Source of the DNA: Rhizorhapis sp. SPR117
GTDB taxonomy: Bacteria; Pseudomonadota; Alphaproteobacteria; Sphingomonadales; Sphingomonadaceae
NCBI RefSeq assembly: GCF_021742065.1
Contig: NZ_JAKKIE010000013.1
Coordinates: 1 to 64,000, forward strand
DNA length: 64,000 nucleotides
Reading direction: 5' to 3'
The notes beneath the pieces were generated by a model. The model saw only the letters and a list, made by a program, of their open reading frames with translations, had not been told where the DNA came from and made no database searches. Shown piece after piece: positions 47,021 to 56,268 of the stretch. The translations under genes were made by a program, and so were the position numbers. Position 1 is the stretch's first letter. Each line of letters starts with the position of its first letter.

Positions 47021-47100
47021 GGCTATGCTCCCATCATGATTTGAACGGCCGTCCCGTTACGGCGCGGCCTGAGGGGCGTCGGACCGCAATAGGCAGCGCG

Positions 47101-47445
47101 TCAGTCTTCACCGCATGTCTCCCGCGACGAGTGCATCGACGGCGGAACGCCGGGGGAGGGGCCCCGCGGGAACTTCCAGAATGGTGACGGTTCCGCGGTC
47201 GACAGGGTTTGATCCATGCCGGCGAGCAGCATTTCTTGACGTTCCCGACCTACGCGCGCTCCAAGCATCCGCACGCCGGCATTCAGCGTCGTCAATATAT
47301 TCCGAAGGTCATGAACAACATTTGGCATGATGCTGTTCAAGGCGTTCGGAGAATGTTCCATCGCATTGGAAGCAGACATGCGATACTCACGAGGTATCGC
47401 GCTATATTCTATTCCACGTCCGATAGAACTCGACTGCGCCAGCAT
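47101..47445 (-). CDS. short orphan DHp-like (H-box) protein
   Basis: 114 residues. The segment NVVHDLRNILTTLNAGVRML has the His-Asp-x-x-N pattern of a histidine-kinase dimerisation/phospho-acceptor helix, and a second helix follows, but there is no ATPase domain. It could be a truncated kinase or a genuine phosphotransfer partner of the receiver gene at 47697. GGAGGG lies just before the ATG at 47445 (alternative ATG at 47457). Tail is Pro/Ser rich and without homology I can name. Confidence 0.55.
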   Translation of the reverse strand: MLAQSSSIGRGIEYSAIPREYRMSASNAMEHSPNALNSIMPNVVHDLRNILTTLNAGVRMLGARVGRERQEMLLAGMDQTLSTAEPSPFWKFPRGPSPGVPPSMHSSRETCGED

Positions 47446-47696
47446 GATGCCCTCCACTGATCTGATGGGAATGGGCTATCATGCGTTTCGGCCAGAAGGA
47501 CTACGGGCGGTTACCTAATGCTGCCCATCATCTTATCGGCGGCGTCGTGATCGAAGCGCCATAGATTCCGGAAAGTCGCACGAACGGGAGTCCGGATAAC
47601 CGCGATCGCAGATCTCGACCGGCAGTATATAACCGACGATGAAAGCCCTGCCTCAAGGTTTCCGACGAGGCAATTCGACAGGTGCTCCGGCTCCGG

Positions 47697-48155
47697 TCAG
47701 GACGCGCGTGTTGACCCGTCCTGCAGTGGCGGCTTGTCCAGGCACTGCGCGATCAGGTCGACCAGTTTCTCGTCGGTCAGGGGCTTTTCAACCAAAGCTG
47801 AAAATCCGGCTTCCAGCGCGCGCTTCTCCAGATCGTGCTGATAGCGTCCGGTAATGAGAATGGCGGTCCCCGGCCATCCGCTGGCGCGAAGCCGTGCAAG
47901 CAGCGTCAGCCCGTCCATCGAGGGCATCGAATAATCCGTGATCAGGCAATGGCTTTGCGCGCACGCCCGATCGGCCAGCAATTCGGCGGCCGAGCCGAAA
48001 TCGTGGACGCTGAACCCGTGTGCGCGAAGGAGCAGCCCGACCGAGCGGCGCACCGCCTGGTCGTCGTCGACGAGCAGCACGCAGTGGCCTGCATCATCCT
48101 TCTCGTCCGTCCTGATCACCCGGCACGTCCCATCCAGTTTGTGTCGGCAACTCAA
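47697..48155 (-). CDS. single-domain response regulator
   Basis: 152 residues with only a receiver domain: acidic pocket LLVDDD, phospho-acceptor Asp74 in ITDYSMPSMDG, the conserved Thr in ILITGRY and Lys in VEKPLTD. No output domain. The N-terminal 20 residues are poorly conserved and a GTG at 48119 may be the true start. Located between the DHp-like protein and the FixJ gene; probably modulates the FixLJ signal as FixT-like or receiver-only proteins do (inference). Confidence 0.82.
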   Translation of the reverse strand: MSCRHKLDGTCRVIRTDEKDDAGHCVLLVDDDQAVRRSVGLLLRAHGFSVHDFGSAAELLADRACAQSHCLITDYSMPSMDGLTLLARLRASGWPGTAILITGRYQHDLEKRALEAGFSALVEKPLTDEKLVDLIAQCLDKPPLQDGSTRAS

Positions 48156-48227
48156 AAGCTGCCCTCTTTGATCTACGCCCGCCCCATGCCGGGCAGTATA
48201 GGTGCGATTCCTTAATGGGCGGGTGGC

Positions 48228-48851
48228 TTAAAGACTGGTGCCGAGACCGGCGGTCAGCGCGATGCGCAGGGCCTCGGGCAAAGTGTGCACGCCGAGCTTT
48301 TCCATCATATTGGCCCGGTGAATCTCCACGGTGCGCGGGCTGATCCCGTGAGCGAGCGCGATCATCTTGTTGGTCTGCCCGGCGGCCAGGCCCTCCAGGA
48401 CGTCCCGTTCACGGGGCGTCAGCGTTTCAATGCGCGATATTGCCGCAGCCGCGGTCAGTCGCTGCACATCCGCCTGCTCGGCAAGGGCGAAGGCCTCCTC
48501 CAGAGCTTGCATGATCGTGACCTGCTCGAAGGGCTTCTCGATAAAATTGTGGGCGCCCTTGCGCATGGCTGTGACGGCGGTGCTGATGTCGCCATGCGCC
48601 GTCATCACGACAACCGGGAAATCCATCCCGGCGGCACGCATCCGTTCCAGCACGGCGATGCCGTCTATCTCGGGCATCCGCACATCCAGCAGAACACAGC
48701 CGGGCCGCAAGGATTCGGCAGCTTCGAGAAACGCGACGCCGGAGCTGTGACTTTCGACCGCATAGCCCTGCGTCCTGAGAAAGACGCTGGTGGAACGGCG
48801 AACCGAGCCGTCATCGTCGACGATATGCACTAGCCTCTCAACGGTCATCAC
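48228..48851 (-). CDS. fixJ: FixJ-like response regulator
   Basis: 207 residues. Receiver domain with [12 protein letters not shown], phospho-acceptor Asp56 in [11 protein letters not shown], the switch Thr in VVVMTAHGD and Lys in IEKPFEQ; LuxR-type output domain with [19 protein letters not shown] and [17 protein letters not shown]. Overlaps the kinase gene by 14 bases and is its partner. Expected to activate micro-oxic genes; its target genes in this window are not evident. Confidence 0.9.
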   Translation of the reverse strand: MMTVERLVHIVDDDGSVRRSTSVFLRTQGYAVESHSSGVAFLEAAESLRPGCVLLDVRMPEIDGIAVLERMRAAGMDFPVVVMTAHGDISTAVTAMRKGAHNFIEKPFEQVTIMQALEEAFALAEQADVQRLTAAAAISRIETLTPRERDVLEGLAAGQTNKMIALAHGISPRTVEIHRANMMEKLGVHTLPEALRIALTAGLGTSL

Positions 48852-50409
48852 TCTGCTCCAAGTTGTCCATCCGCGTCAACGTAAAGCGGAAGACCGTGCC
48901 TCCTTGCGGACCCGGCTCGGCCCAGAGACGACCTCCGTGCGCCTCGACGATCGTGCGGCATATGGAGAGGCCCACGCCCAGGCCATGCTCCTTGGTGCTG
49001 TTGAACGCCTCGAACAACCGATCGGCTATCTCGTCTGAAAGTCCGGTGCCGCTATCGGCGACCGCCAGCTCCACCTCCTCGTCGCTGCGCGCGCTGGTCG
49101 AAAGCACGAGCTCCCGGCGCTCGCATCCCTCCATCGCCTCGACCGCGTTGCGGATCAGGTTGAGCAGCACCTGCTGTATCTGCACACGATCGACGAGCAC
49201 CAGCGACACGGCCGGATCGAGGTTCGTCTCGACCCGGATGCCGCGCAGGCTTGCGCCGGAAAGCGCAAGCGCCGCAGCTTCCTCGATCAATTTCGTGAGG
49301 CTGACTTTCTCCCGCTCGGTATCGCCTCGCGAAACGAAATCCCGGAGGCGGCGCACGATCTGACCGGCGCGCACCGCCTCCGCGACACCGTCGGCAAGCG
49401 CCTGTCGCGCTTCCGCCTGGGCATCTGGCCGGTCGGCTTCCAGAAGCGCCTGGGCGGCCATCGCGTAGCTGGCAACTGCCGTCAGGGGCTGGTTCAGTTC
49501 ATGCGCCAGCGTTGATGCCATGGTTCCCACAGCGGACACGCGCGCGATATGGATCAGCTCCTCCTGGATATCCTGCAAGCGCCGCTCGATATCCTGCCTG
49601 GCCGTCAAATCCCGGATGAACCCCGTGAACAGCCGGGAACCATCGTCCCTCACGACTTCGCCGACCACGAGCTCCATCGGAAAGACGCCGCCATCACGCT
49701 TGCGGCCGGACACCACGCGGCCAAGGCCGATAATGCGACGCTCACCCGTTGTCAGATATCGGGCGAGGTAACCGTCATGGGCTTCGCGATGGGGCGAGGC
49801 GGCCAGCAGGCTGACATTGCAGCCCAGAACCTCGTTTTCGGCATATCCGAAAAGACGCTCCGCAGCCGTGCTGAATGACTGGATGATGCCGCGTTGATCG
49901 ATAACCACCATTGCATCCGGCACGGTGTCCAGGATGGAGCGCAAATGCGCTTCCTGCGTCTGCAAGGCGGATAGCGCGCTCCGCCATTCGGTGATGTCGC
50001 GGACGACCTTGCCATAGCCGGCGATGCGACCGTTCGAGTCCCGCAAGGCATAAACCGTTACCTGCGCAAGGAACTCGGTCCCGTCCTTGCGGATACGCAT
50101 TTCCTCTCCGGAATAGCGCCCTTGTGCGCGGGCGATCTCCAGGATCTGATCCGGCCTGCCTTCGGCAATCGCTTCTGCCGGATAGAGGAGCGACCAGTGG
50201 CGGCCGAGCATCTCATCCGCACCCCATCCCTTGATCTGCCCGGCGCCTTTGCTCCACAGCGTGATACGCCCCGCCTGGTCGAGCATGACAATGGCTTCGT
50301 CCCTGAGCTCGTCGATGAAATGCAGGACCTCGTCCGCTGTCGGGCCTGCCGACTTGCCTCCGCGCTCGGCAAACTGGCTGGGATCGTCTTTTTCCATCAG
50401 CCGCTTCAT
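48838..50409 (-). CDS. fixL: FixL-like oxygen-sensing histidine kinase
   Basis: 523 residues: PAS domain 1 (about 28-140), PAS domain 2 (about 155-270), HisKA with phospho-acceptor His303 ([14 protein letters not shown]) and HATPase (about 400-510). PAS 2 closely follows the haem-binding PAS of Bradyrhizobium Fix[28 protein letters not shown], the proximal His211 in [11 protein letters not shown], and Arg217 and Arg231, which equal H200, R206 and R220 shifted by 11. It should bind haem and be inhibited by oxygen. No transmembrane helix, so cytoplasmic. Partner FixJ overlaps its 3' end. Confidence 0.9.
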   Translation of the reverse strand: MKRLMEKDDPSQFAERGGKSAGPTADEVLHFIDELRDEAIVMLDQAGRITLWSKGAGQIKGWGADEMLGRHWSLLYPAEAIAEGRPDQILEIARAQGRYSGEEMRIRKDGTEFLAQVTVYALRDSNGRIAGYGKVVRDITEWRSALSALQTQEAHLRSILDTVPDAMVVIDQRGIIQSFSTAAERLFGYAENEVLGCNVSLLAASPHREAHDGYLARYLTTGERRIIGLGRVVSGRKRDGGVFPMELVVGEVVRDDGSRLFTGFIRDLTARQDIERRLQDIQEELIHIARVSAVGTMASTLAHELNQPLTAVASYAMAAQALLEADRPDAQAEARQALADGVAEAVRAGQIVRRLRDFVSRGDTEREKVSLTKLIEEAAALALSGASLRGIRVETNLDPAVSLVLVDRVQIQQVLLNLIRNAVEAMEGCERRELVLSTSARSDEEVELAVADSGTGLSDEIADRLFEAFNSTKEHGLGVGLSICRTIVEAHGGRLWAEPGPQGGTVFRFTLTRMDNLEQSDDR

Positions 50410-50624
50410 TCCCCCGATCTGTTAGCCTGACGACGCTGGTATCCTGGACGCAAGGACTCGCTCCTCATCGACGATGAGAACCCTCTCATGAGCTATACGC
50501 AGCCCAGGCGCGTACCCCTCACGGGGAGACGAAAAATATTCAGGATGCTGTAATCGCCGGCAGCCGGGAGCGTCTAACGGACGGCGTCGAACCTGTTGCC
50601 GCCATCGAACTAGGGGAACTTCGC

Positions 50625-51416
50625 GTGAAGAACATCCTACTGCACGTCCAGGACGACCCTGGAATGGAAGCCCGCTTCCAGACGGCCTTGTCGCTGGCGC
50701 GCCATCAAGGAGGACATCTGACCTGCCTGCAGGTGACGCCGACTCCCTATTTTCCGGCCGATGGTCCGATTTCACCGGAAACGTTCAATCTCTTCGTCGA
50801 CAGCGTCGAGGTGCCCGCACGCGAGCAGCGCGCTGCTTTGGAAGCACGGCTGGGCAGCGATATGGTTTCCTGGGACTGGCGCGCCCGGAACGGGAACAGC
50901 GCAATCGAGATCCTCCGTGAAGCGCTGCTGGCCGATGTGATCGTCGCCGGTACAGGAGATGAGGCGCCGGACATTTCCACGGTCGGAGCGCTGGTCGTCC
51001 ACGGCCATGTGCCGATTCTAGCCGTTTCAGGCGATGTATCGCAGTTCGACCCCGGCGGTCCGATCATGATTGCCTGGAACGGGAAGGCCGAAGCCGCCAA
51101 TTCGGTTCGCCACAGCCTCCCGCTTATGAAGTCGGCCGCAAATGTCCATATCGCAACGATCACGGAACAACTGCTTGATTTTCCTGCTACCGATGTCGCG
51201 GCCTACCTCTCACGGCACGGCATTCATGCGGAAATACACGAGCGGCGAGCCGACCCATCGGTAGCAGAGGCGCTCACAGCCGCTGCCCGCGAGCTGGGGG
51301 CCTCATGCATCGTCATGGGCGGCTACGGCCATTCGCGGTACCGCGAGCGGATGTTCGGAGGCGTCACGCGCGCGTTGCTTCAGGACTGTCCGATCCCGTT
51401 GCTTCTGTCGCATTGA
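50625..51416 (+). CDS. tandem universal stress protein
   Basis: 263 residues, two USP domains fused: the first is degenerate, the second ends with the ATP-loop motif MGGYGHSRYRERMFGGVTRALL (G-x2-G-x9-G pattern). GTG start at 50625 with AGGGGAA upstream. Divergent from fixL and 14 bases before the convergent-reading lactate dehydrogenase end. USPs of this kind accompany low-oxygen and dormancy gene sets; role here inferred from company. Confidence 0.87.
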   Translation: MKNILLHVQDDPGMEARFQTALSLARHQGGHLTCLQVTPTPYFPADGPISPETFNLFVDSVEVPAREQRAALEARLGSDMVSWDWRARNGNSAIEILREALLADVIVAGTGDEAPDISTVGALVVHGHVPILAVSGDVSQFDPGGPIMIAWNGKAEAANSVRHSLPLMKSAANVHIATITEQLLDFPATDVAAYLSRHGIHAEIHERRADPSVAEALTAAARELGASCIVMGGYGHSRYRERMFGGVTRALLQDCPIPLLLSH

Positions 51417-51429
51417 CAGTCAAAGAGCT

Positions 51430-52464
51430 TCAAACGCTTGCTACACGGGCCTTCGCTGTGTCCGTCGCCACAAGGTTGACCGGATGGCCGGCGGCGAAGG
51501 CGCGTATGTTCTCGATCGTCATATCGATAAGCCGGCGAAGAGCGTCCTCAGTGTTATAGGCGACATGCGGCGTTATGAGGACATTGGGGGCGCTCGCCAG
51601 CACATGATGGGCAAGCAGCTCCTTGAGCGCATCGGTCCCCACATCCCGTCGACGAAAGACTTCGGCTTCGTCGCGGATGAGCGGCTCCTGCGGAAGAACG
51701 TCAAGGCCCGCTGCCCGTATCCTGCCGCTGGTGATCGCCCGCACCAGCGCATCGACCTCAACGATATTACCGCGCGCCGTGTTGATCAGGACGGCGCCCT
51801 TCTTCATCAGTGCGAATTCGGCATCGCCGATCATCCCCTCCGTGCGGGATGTCGCGGGCAGGTGGAGCGAGACGATATCGGCTTCGCCGAGAAGGGCGGC
51901 GAGGTCGACATAGCGAAAATCCAGGGCCTCTGCGACCTCCTTGCGAGGCGCGACATCATAGGCGACCACATTCATTCCAAAACCGCGGGCGATCCGGATA
52001 ACGCATTGGCCGATCCGGCCCGTTCCGATCACGCCTATCGTCTTGCCGAACAGATCGAACCCGCGCAGATCGGTCTGATCGAAGTCGCCGTGCCGAGCTC
52101 TTTCGCTATAGGCAGGCAGATGGCGCGCCAGGCCCAACAACAATGCAAACACATGTTCGGCGACGGTCACATCGCCATAGCCCGGCACATTCGCGACAGC
52201 GATCCCCGCCTTGGCGCAAAAGTTCAGATCGATGTGATCATAGCCGGTCGATCGCGTCGCGATCAGCCTGAGATGAGGCATCTGGGCCAGAACCGGTATC
52301 GTCAATCTCGAATGCACGAAGACCGTTATGATTTCGGCGTCGTGATAGGCGGCGACATTGGTTTCGTCGAGCGCGCCCTCGGTGCAGGTGAACTCGATCT
52401 CTGATGGAAGAGCACGGCACGCTTCGGCTTCCCATGCCTCGGTTTCAAATACGACAAGCTTCAT
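51430..52464 (-). CDS. D-2-hydroxyacid dehydrogenase, D-lactate dehydrogenase-like
   Basis: 344 residues. NAD-binding motif GVIGTGRIGQCV, the conserved Arg in INTARGNIVEVDALV, Glu in GLDVLPQEPL and catalytic His in LITPHVAYNTEDAL are all present, and the overall spacing fits the LdhA (fermentative D-lactate dehydrogenase) branch of the family. Would reduce pyruvate to D-lactate and re-oxidise NADH without oxygen. Convergent with the USP gene. Confidence 0.87.
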   Translation of the reverse strand: MKLVVFETEAWEAEACRALPSEIEFTCTEGALDETNVAAYHDAEIITVFVHSRLTIPVLAQMPHLRLIATRSTGYDHIDLNFCAKAGIAVANVPGYGDVTVAEHVFALLLGLARHLPAYSERARHGDFDQTDLRGFDLFGKTIGVIGTGRIGQCVIRIARGFGMNVVAYDVAPRKEVAEALDFRYVDLAALLGEADIVSLHLPATSRTEGMIGDAEFALMKKGAVLINTARGNIVEVDALVRAITSGRIRAAGLDVLPQEPLIRDEAEVFRRRDVGTDALKELLAHHVLASAPNVLITPHVAYNTEDALRRLIDMTIENIRAFAAGHPVNLVATDTAKARVASV

Positions 52465-52658
52465 TGCCTACCTCTTGCCCGTTCGGGGAACAAAACGCAG
52501 CCCCGAATGTGGATCCGTACCGTCTCCACCACAGTGAGACGCCCGGTCAGGCCCATAGTTACAGGCCGATCCGAATTCGAAGGAGCTTCGTTCATCGAAA
52601 GCGTGCGCCGAACCGCCACCTTTTCCGACGCCGATGCAACTTTCTGCCGACGCCGACT

Positions 52659-52684
52659 GAGGGGTCGGGCCTTCCTGCGCGTAT
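52659..52684 (+). promoter_or_regulatory. ECF-type promoter for cytochrome c gene
   Basis: GAGGGGTCGG, 11 bases, CGTAT; same spacing as the six other copies. It ends 65 bases before the ATG at 52750. Links this cytochrome to the metal-responsive regulon. Confidence 0.6.
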
Positions 52685-52749
52685 TGTCTTGAGGGGACCC
52701 TTGGCGGCGCCCCACGCACAAACGTGTTTCTTGCGGCGGAGGATGGCCA

Positions 52750-53385
52750 ATGACGAGCTTGCGAAAAATCGATTTCCATCGGCATATGCCGAGCACGACA
52801 TTCGTTGCCCTTGCCCTCCTGATCCTTTCCGGGCTGGGTGGTATCGCGATCTATCTCGGTTTGTACAACATCGCTGCCGACGCGCCGCATTACCGCTTTA
52901 CCTATTGGCTCATTGAGAATCTCCGCGACCAGTCGATCGCGGCTCGGGCGCGTTCAATTAACCTCCCCAAGGATCTGGCGGACCCTCGGCGCATCACTGC
53001 GGGCGCCGGCCTCTACACCGAGATGTGCAGCAGCTGCCACCTGGCGCCGGGCATGGAAAAGACCGAAATCAGTCAAGGCCTCTACCCCCAGGCACCGGAA
53101 CTCGCCCAGGTGTCGGACCATTCGCCGGCGCAGCAATTCTGGATCATCAAGCATGGTGTCAAGATGACAGCCATGCCGGCCTGGGGAAAGACACATGATG
53201 ACAAGCTGATCTGGGACATGGTGGCCTTCGTCCAGCAACTCCCCAGGCTTTCACCCGCCCAATATCAGGCGATGATAGAAAGCGCGCCGCAGGATCATGA
53301 TGCGATGATGCAGAACATGAACGAGCCTCAGAATGCGCCGCATGACGAAAACGGGCCGCATACCCACCATGACGCGGGACACTGA
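52750..53385 (+). CDS. membrane-anchored c-type cytochrome
   Basis: 211 residues: N-terminal transmembrane helix (residues 16-38), then a periplasmic mono-haem domain with CSSCH (residues 93-97) and a likely axial Met in TAMPAWGKTHDDK. The C-terminal tail is rich in His, Met and Asp (HDAMMQNMNE, HTHHDAGH), suggesting metal contact. GGAGG lies 10 bases before the ATG. Could pass electrons from the multicopper oxidase or other periplasmic copper chemistry; inference from shared promoter. Confidence 0.87.
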   Translation: MTSLRKIDFHRHMPSTTFVALALLILSGLGGIAIYLGLYNIAADAPHYRFTYWLIENLRDQSIAARARSINLPKDLADPRRITAGAGLYTEMCSSCHLAPGMEKTEISQGLYPQAPELAQVSDHSPAQQFWIIKHGVKMTAMPAWGKTHDDKLIWDMVAFVQQLPRLSPAQYQAMIESAPQDHDAMMQNMNEPQNAPHDENGPHTHHDAGH

Positions 53386-53515
53386 CAACCGATGGATCAA
53401 TAAAAGCCGTAAAATAATGGATTGAACTATGTCTTGGTTGCCACATCTGGACGCGGTCAGCTTGCACTGAAATATCATGTCCAAGCCATGACGAGTCGAT
53501 CGGGGGATTATTGCT

Positions 53516-54799
53516 ATGAACACGGGGCGCGATCTGGTCCGGGAACTGGTCGCGCGCTGGCGTGAGGATCCGGGCGCGACTTACCGAAGCTGGTTCCTCT
53601 GGCATGAGCGACTGAAGAATTTTCGTTCGATCCGGCGCGGAATCGCGCAAGTCGTCGCCGAGATCGAAGCCGGCCGGTTCGGCGTCGCCTATCGCGGTTC
53701 CTCGCTCGAGACGGTCGTGCATTCGGTGGCCGAGCAACGACAGATCTTCAAGGGTGCCGACCACGCGTTCCTCTGGAAACCGAAGCTTCGCATCCCGGAC
53801 ATATACGAAGATCGCGACAATCAACGTGCATTCGGTCGGCTGCTCCATCATTGCTCCTGCTGCGACAGCGCGGAGGAGATCATCGCCGGCATCCACGCAA
53901 TCGACCGGTTGAAGATCAAGGGGCTGGGTCCGGCAGTCGCCAATCTTCTCTATTTCCTGCACCCAACGCTGGTTCCGCCGTTCAACACGGCTATCGTCAA
54001 AGGCTATAACGCGCTCACCGGCGCCAATGTGAAACTTGGAAGCTGGGAACATTTCCTGGCGATGCGAGCCGGCATCCTCGATCTCAATGACCGCTATCGC
54101 GATCTGCTTTCGAACGATCTGGGCGCGATCGGCGGGCTCCTGTTCGATGTGGGCTCTGGGCGCTATCCGCCGCCGCCTCTCGACGGCGCTCAGATGGGGG
54201 CAGGGGATTGGCTGGCACGGCTTGATCAAACACGGGAGCAAGCGCAAAAGCTCGATAAAGCAATGATCGCGCAAAATGAAAGCGATCGCAGTCACGCCGA
54301 GATCCAGGCATGGCTGCGCGATCTCGGCCTCGCGCTCGGTTATGACGTCTGGATCGCCGCGAACGACCGGGGAAGGGTTCATGACGGAATGCCGCTCGGA
54401 ACCCATTGTCTCGATCATCTCCCCAATCCCATTGCGACGGCCGCGGGTGGGGATTCGATCCGGCTGATCGACGTGCTCTGGCTGGAGCGATCGCAAGCAA
54501 ACGTAGCCGCCGCTTTCGAAGTCGAGCACTCGACCTCGATCTACTCGGGGATCGTTCGTATGCTCGATCTGGCGCTGAGCGGCGGGGACTTGCACGCGTC
54601 TGCCGGCTTGTTTCTTGTCGCCCCGGACGCGCGAGAAGCCGAGGTGCGCGCGCAGCTCCGCCGGCCGGCATTCAGCCGGGTCGGAGATCTCGACATTTCC
54701 TATCTGCCCTATGGCGAGCTCGAGCGCCACCGAGAGGCAATCGCGCGCTTCGGCACCGGTCTCAAGGCAATCAAGGCGATCGCCCATCGGCTACCCTGA
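53516..54799 (+). CDS. putative PD-(D/E)XK-like nuclease with HhH segment
   Basis: 427 residues, cytoplasmic. The middle has a helix-hairpin-helix-like segment (IKGLGPAVANLLYFLHP, residues 134-150) like those of DNA-binding enzymes. The C-terminal part has IDVLWLE (318-324) and AAFEVEHSTSIYSGI (332-346), a pattern like the D...ExE core of PD-(D/E)XK restriction-type nucleases, followed by a conserved helix and a beta strand (SAGLFLVAPDA). No methylase is adjacent. It may be a solitary restriction or repair nuclease; function is inferred from motifs only. Confidence 0.65.
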   Translation: MNTGRDLVRELVARWREDPGATYRSWFLWHERLKNFRSIRRGIAQVVAEIEAGRFGVAYRGSSLETVVHSVAEQRQIFKGADHAFLWKPKLRIPDIYEDRDNQRAFGRLLHHCSCCDSAEEIIAGIHAIDRLKIKGLGPAVANLLYFLHPTLVPPFNTAIVKGYNALTGANVKLGSWEHFLAMRAGILDLNDRYRDLLSNDLGAIGGLLFDVGSGRYPPPPLDGAQMGAGDWLARLDQTREQAQKLDKAMIAQNESDRSHAEIQAWLRDLGLALGYDVWIAANDRGRVHDGMPLGTHCLDHLPNPIATAAGGDSIRLIDVLWLERSQANVAAAFEVEHSTSIYSGIVRMLDLALSGGDLHASAGLFLVAPDAREAEVRAQLRRPAFSRVGDLDISYLPYGELERHREAIARFGTGLKAIKAIAHRLP

Positions 54800-54809
54800 G
54801 AGCCAAGGG

Positions 54810-55745
54810 CTATAGGCCAGATATTGGGGGCTCGAGCGTCCCGAGCCACGCGACCAGCCCAAGGATCACGAGCACGCAGGTGGTTTCGGTAAACAGGCTC
54901 TTGCGCAGCCCGTTCACGGCGGAAACGTGATCGCCGCAGGCGATAGCCTGCTCCAGGGCAGGGGTCATGTAGAAGCGATTGGCCGCCGCCAGTCCCAGCA
55001 TGGCCGCGAACAACAACAACTTGACCAGCAGCAGCAGTCCATAGCGGGATTCCAATAGCGAACCGAAACGGTCTGGTCCGACGAGAAGCCAACTGTTCAC
55101 CGCTCCCGTCAGAACCAGTAGCACGACAACGACGGTTCCAACCACCGCGAAGCTCGCCAGCGCGCGATGCGAGAATTCGACATGGGCGCGCGTCATGCGG
55201 CTATGAGGCCGGAACAGAAGAGTGGTGAGCGCGAGCAGCGCCGCCACCCAGATACCCGCAGCGAGCAAATGAACGATATCGGCGCCGAGATGCACCAGCC
55301 CGATCGATCCCTCGTCCATTGCGCCATGCCCCGCCCAGACCAAACTCGATAGCGCTACCGCTCCCAGTGCCGAGAGCGCCCACATCCAACTTGTGCCGGA
55401 ACTGCGCCGACCAAAGGCCACCACGAGAAACAACAGCAGCGCTCCGATGCGGACGAACCAAGCCGTGCCGACAGCCGTTCCGGCGGCCACCAAGCGCAAG
55501 GCAGCAAGGTCGACTTCGGCAAGCGTCACGCCGCTCATCGAAGCGGCAAGGGCCGCGAGCGAGACGCCCGACAGGAGGAAGCCAATGAAAGCCGCTCCGC
55601 CCAGAAGCCCGCGCAACGTGGCGGCCGCCTCGGAAGACCGTTCCACGCCGCGCAGGCCGTATAATGCGAATAGCGGCAAACCGAAGACGAGCATCAAGTC
55701 GAGGTAAAGCGCAAACCTGATAAGGATAGCCGCCGCATCGGACAC
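54810..55745 (-). CDS. copD: copper resistance membrane protein CopD
   Basis: 311 residues, eight hydrophobic helices, with HLGADIVHLLAAGIWVAALL and FSHRALASFAVVGTVVVVLLVLTG, which carry the conserved His residues of the CopD/YcnJ family. Start is a GTG at 55745, five bases beyond the copC stop. Moves copper across the inner membrane or into it with CopC as periplasmic donor. Confidence 0.9.
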   Translation of the reverse strand: MSDAAAILIRFALYLDLMLVFGLPLFALYGLRGVERSSEAAATLRGLLGGAAFIGFLLSGVSLAALAASMSGVTLAEVDLAALRLVAAGTAVGTAWFVRIGALLLFLVVAFGRRSSGTSWMWALSALGAVALSSLVWAGHGAMDEGSIGLVHLGADIVHLLAAGIWVAALLALTTLLFRPHSRMTRAHVEFSHRALASFAVVGTVVVVLLVLTGAVNSWLLVGPDRFGSLLESRYGLLLLVKLLLFAAMLGLAAANRFYMTPALEQAIACGDHVSAVNGLRKSLFTETTCVLVILGLVAWLGTLEPPISGL

Positions 55746-55749
55746 GAGC

Positions 55750-56133
55750 TCACTGTACCTTGAAGCTGAGGCTGCCGTTGACGCGATGGGTGTCCGTGGT
55801 GACGGCGTGCCAGTCCAGCTTGTAAGTGCCCGTGTGAAGCGCGGCTTTCGGGACAGCGACGAGCGTCTTGCCGTCGGCGCCGACGCTGGCATCGACTGCG
55901 ACCTTCATTGGGGCCATCTTCATGCCCGGCATTTCCGTCATGGCGAGCTCCACCCCCGAGAATTGGCCCACCAGCGCTTCATTGAAATGCAACTCGATCC
56001 TGGCTGGCCTCTCCACGGTCGCATTGGCGGCGGGGCTGGATGAGACCAGCCTGGGATGGGCCTGGGCCGCAGTTCCTGCAAGAAGCGCAACTGCAAAACC
56101 GGCGGTGATCAGCGATGTACGGAATTTGGCCAT
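55750..56133 (-). CDS. copC: periplasmic copper-binding protein CopC
   Basis: 127 residues. Signal peptide ending AQA, so the mature protein begins with His (HPRLVSSSPAANATV), the Cu(II) site of CopC proteins. A Met-rich loop (MTEMPGMKMAPMK) gives the Cu(I) site, and the C-terminal DWHAVTTDTHRVNG holds the other His ligands. First gene of copCD, preceded by the ECF-type promoter at 56164-56189. Confidence 0.95.
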   Translation of the reverse strand: MAKFRTSLITAGFAVALLAGTAAQAHPRLVSSSPAANATVERPARIELHFNEALVGQFSGVELAMTEMPGMKMAPMKVAVDASVGADGKTLVAVPKAALHTGTYKLDWHAVTTDTHRVNGSLSFKVQ

Positions 56134-56163
56134 GACTTACTCCATTGGGGTCAACGAAACCTG

Positions 56164-56189
56164 ATACGCACGCCGCTCGATAATCCCTC
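56164..56189 (-). promoter_or_regulatory. ECF-type promoter for copCD
   Basis: On the minus strand: GAGGGATTAT, 11 bases, CGTAT, ending 30 bases before the copC ATG. Back to back with the promoter of the second CnrYXH-like cassette. Confidence 0.7.
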
Positions 56190-56215
56190 ACTTTCCGTGG
56201 CAGAAAATATTATGT

Positions 56216-56241
56216 GAGGGCTTGAGACCTGCCGCGCGTAT
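56216..56241 (+). promoter_or_regulatory. ECF-type promoter for second CnrYXH-like cassette
   Basis: GAGGGCTTGA, 11 bases, CGTAT; ends 27 bases before the ATG at 56269 and is nearly the same as the copy at 8892-8917. Confidence 0.75.
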
Positions 56242-56268
56242 CAGTCAGTGAAAAGGTGGAGAAAGACG

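Noticed and set aside
44454..52464. FNR/FixK box (TTGAT-N4-ATCAA) before FixLJ-linked genes
   Set aside because: No convincing palindrome was found in the intergenic regions that I read, so FixK-type control is not claimed.
53159..54787. 542-codon minus-strand frame opposite the nuclease-like gene
   Set aside because: The plus-strand frame has motifs and a consistent start; the minus frame has none and overlaps the cytochrome gene.
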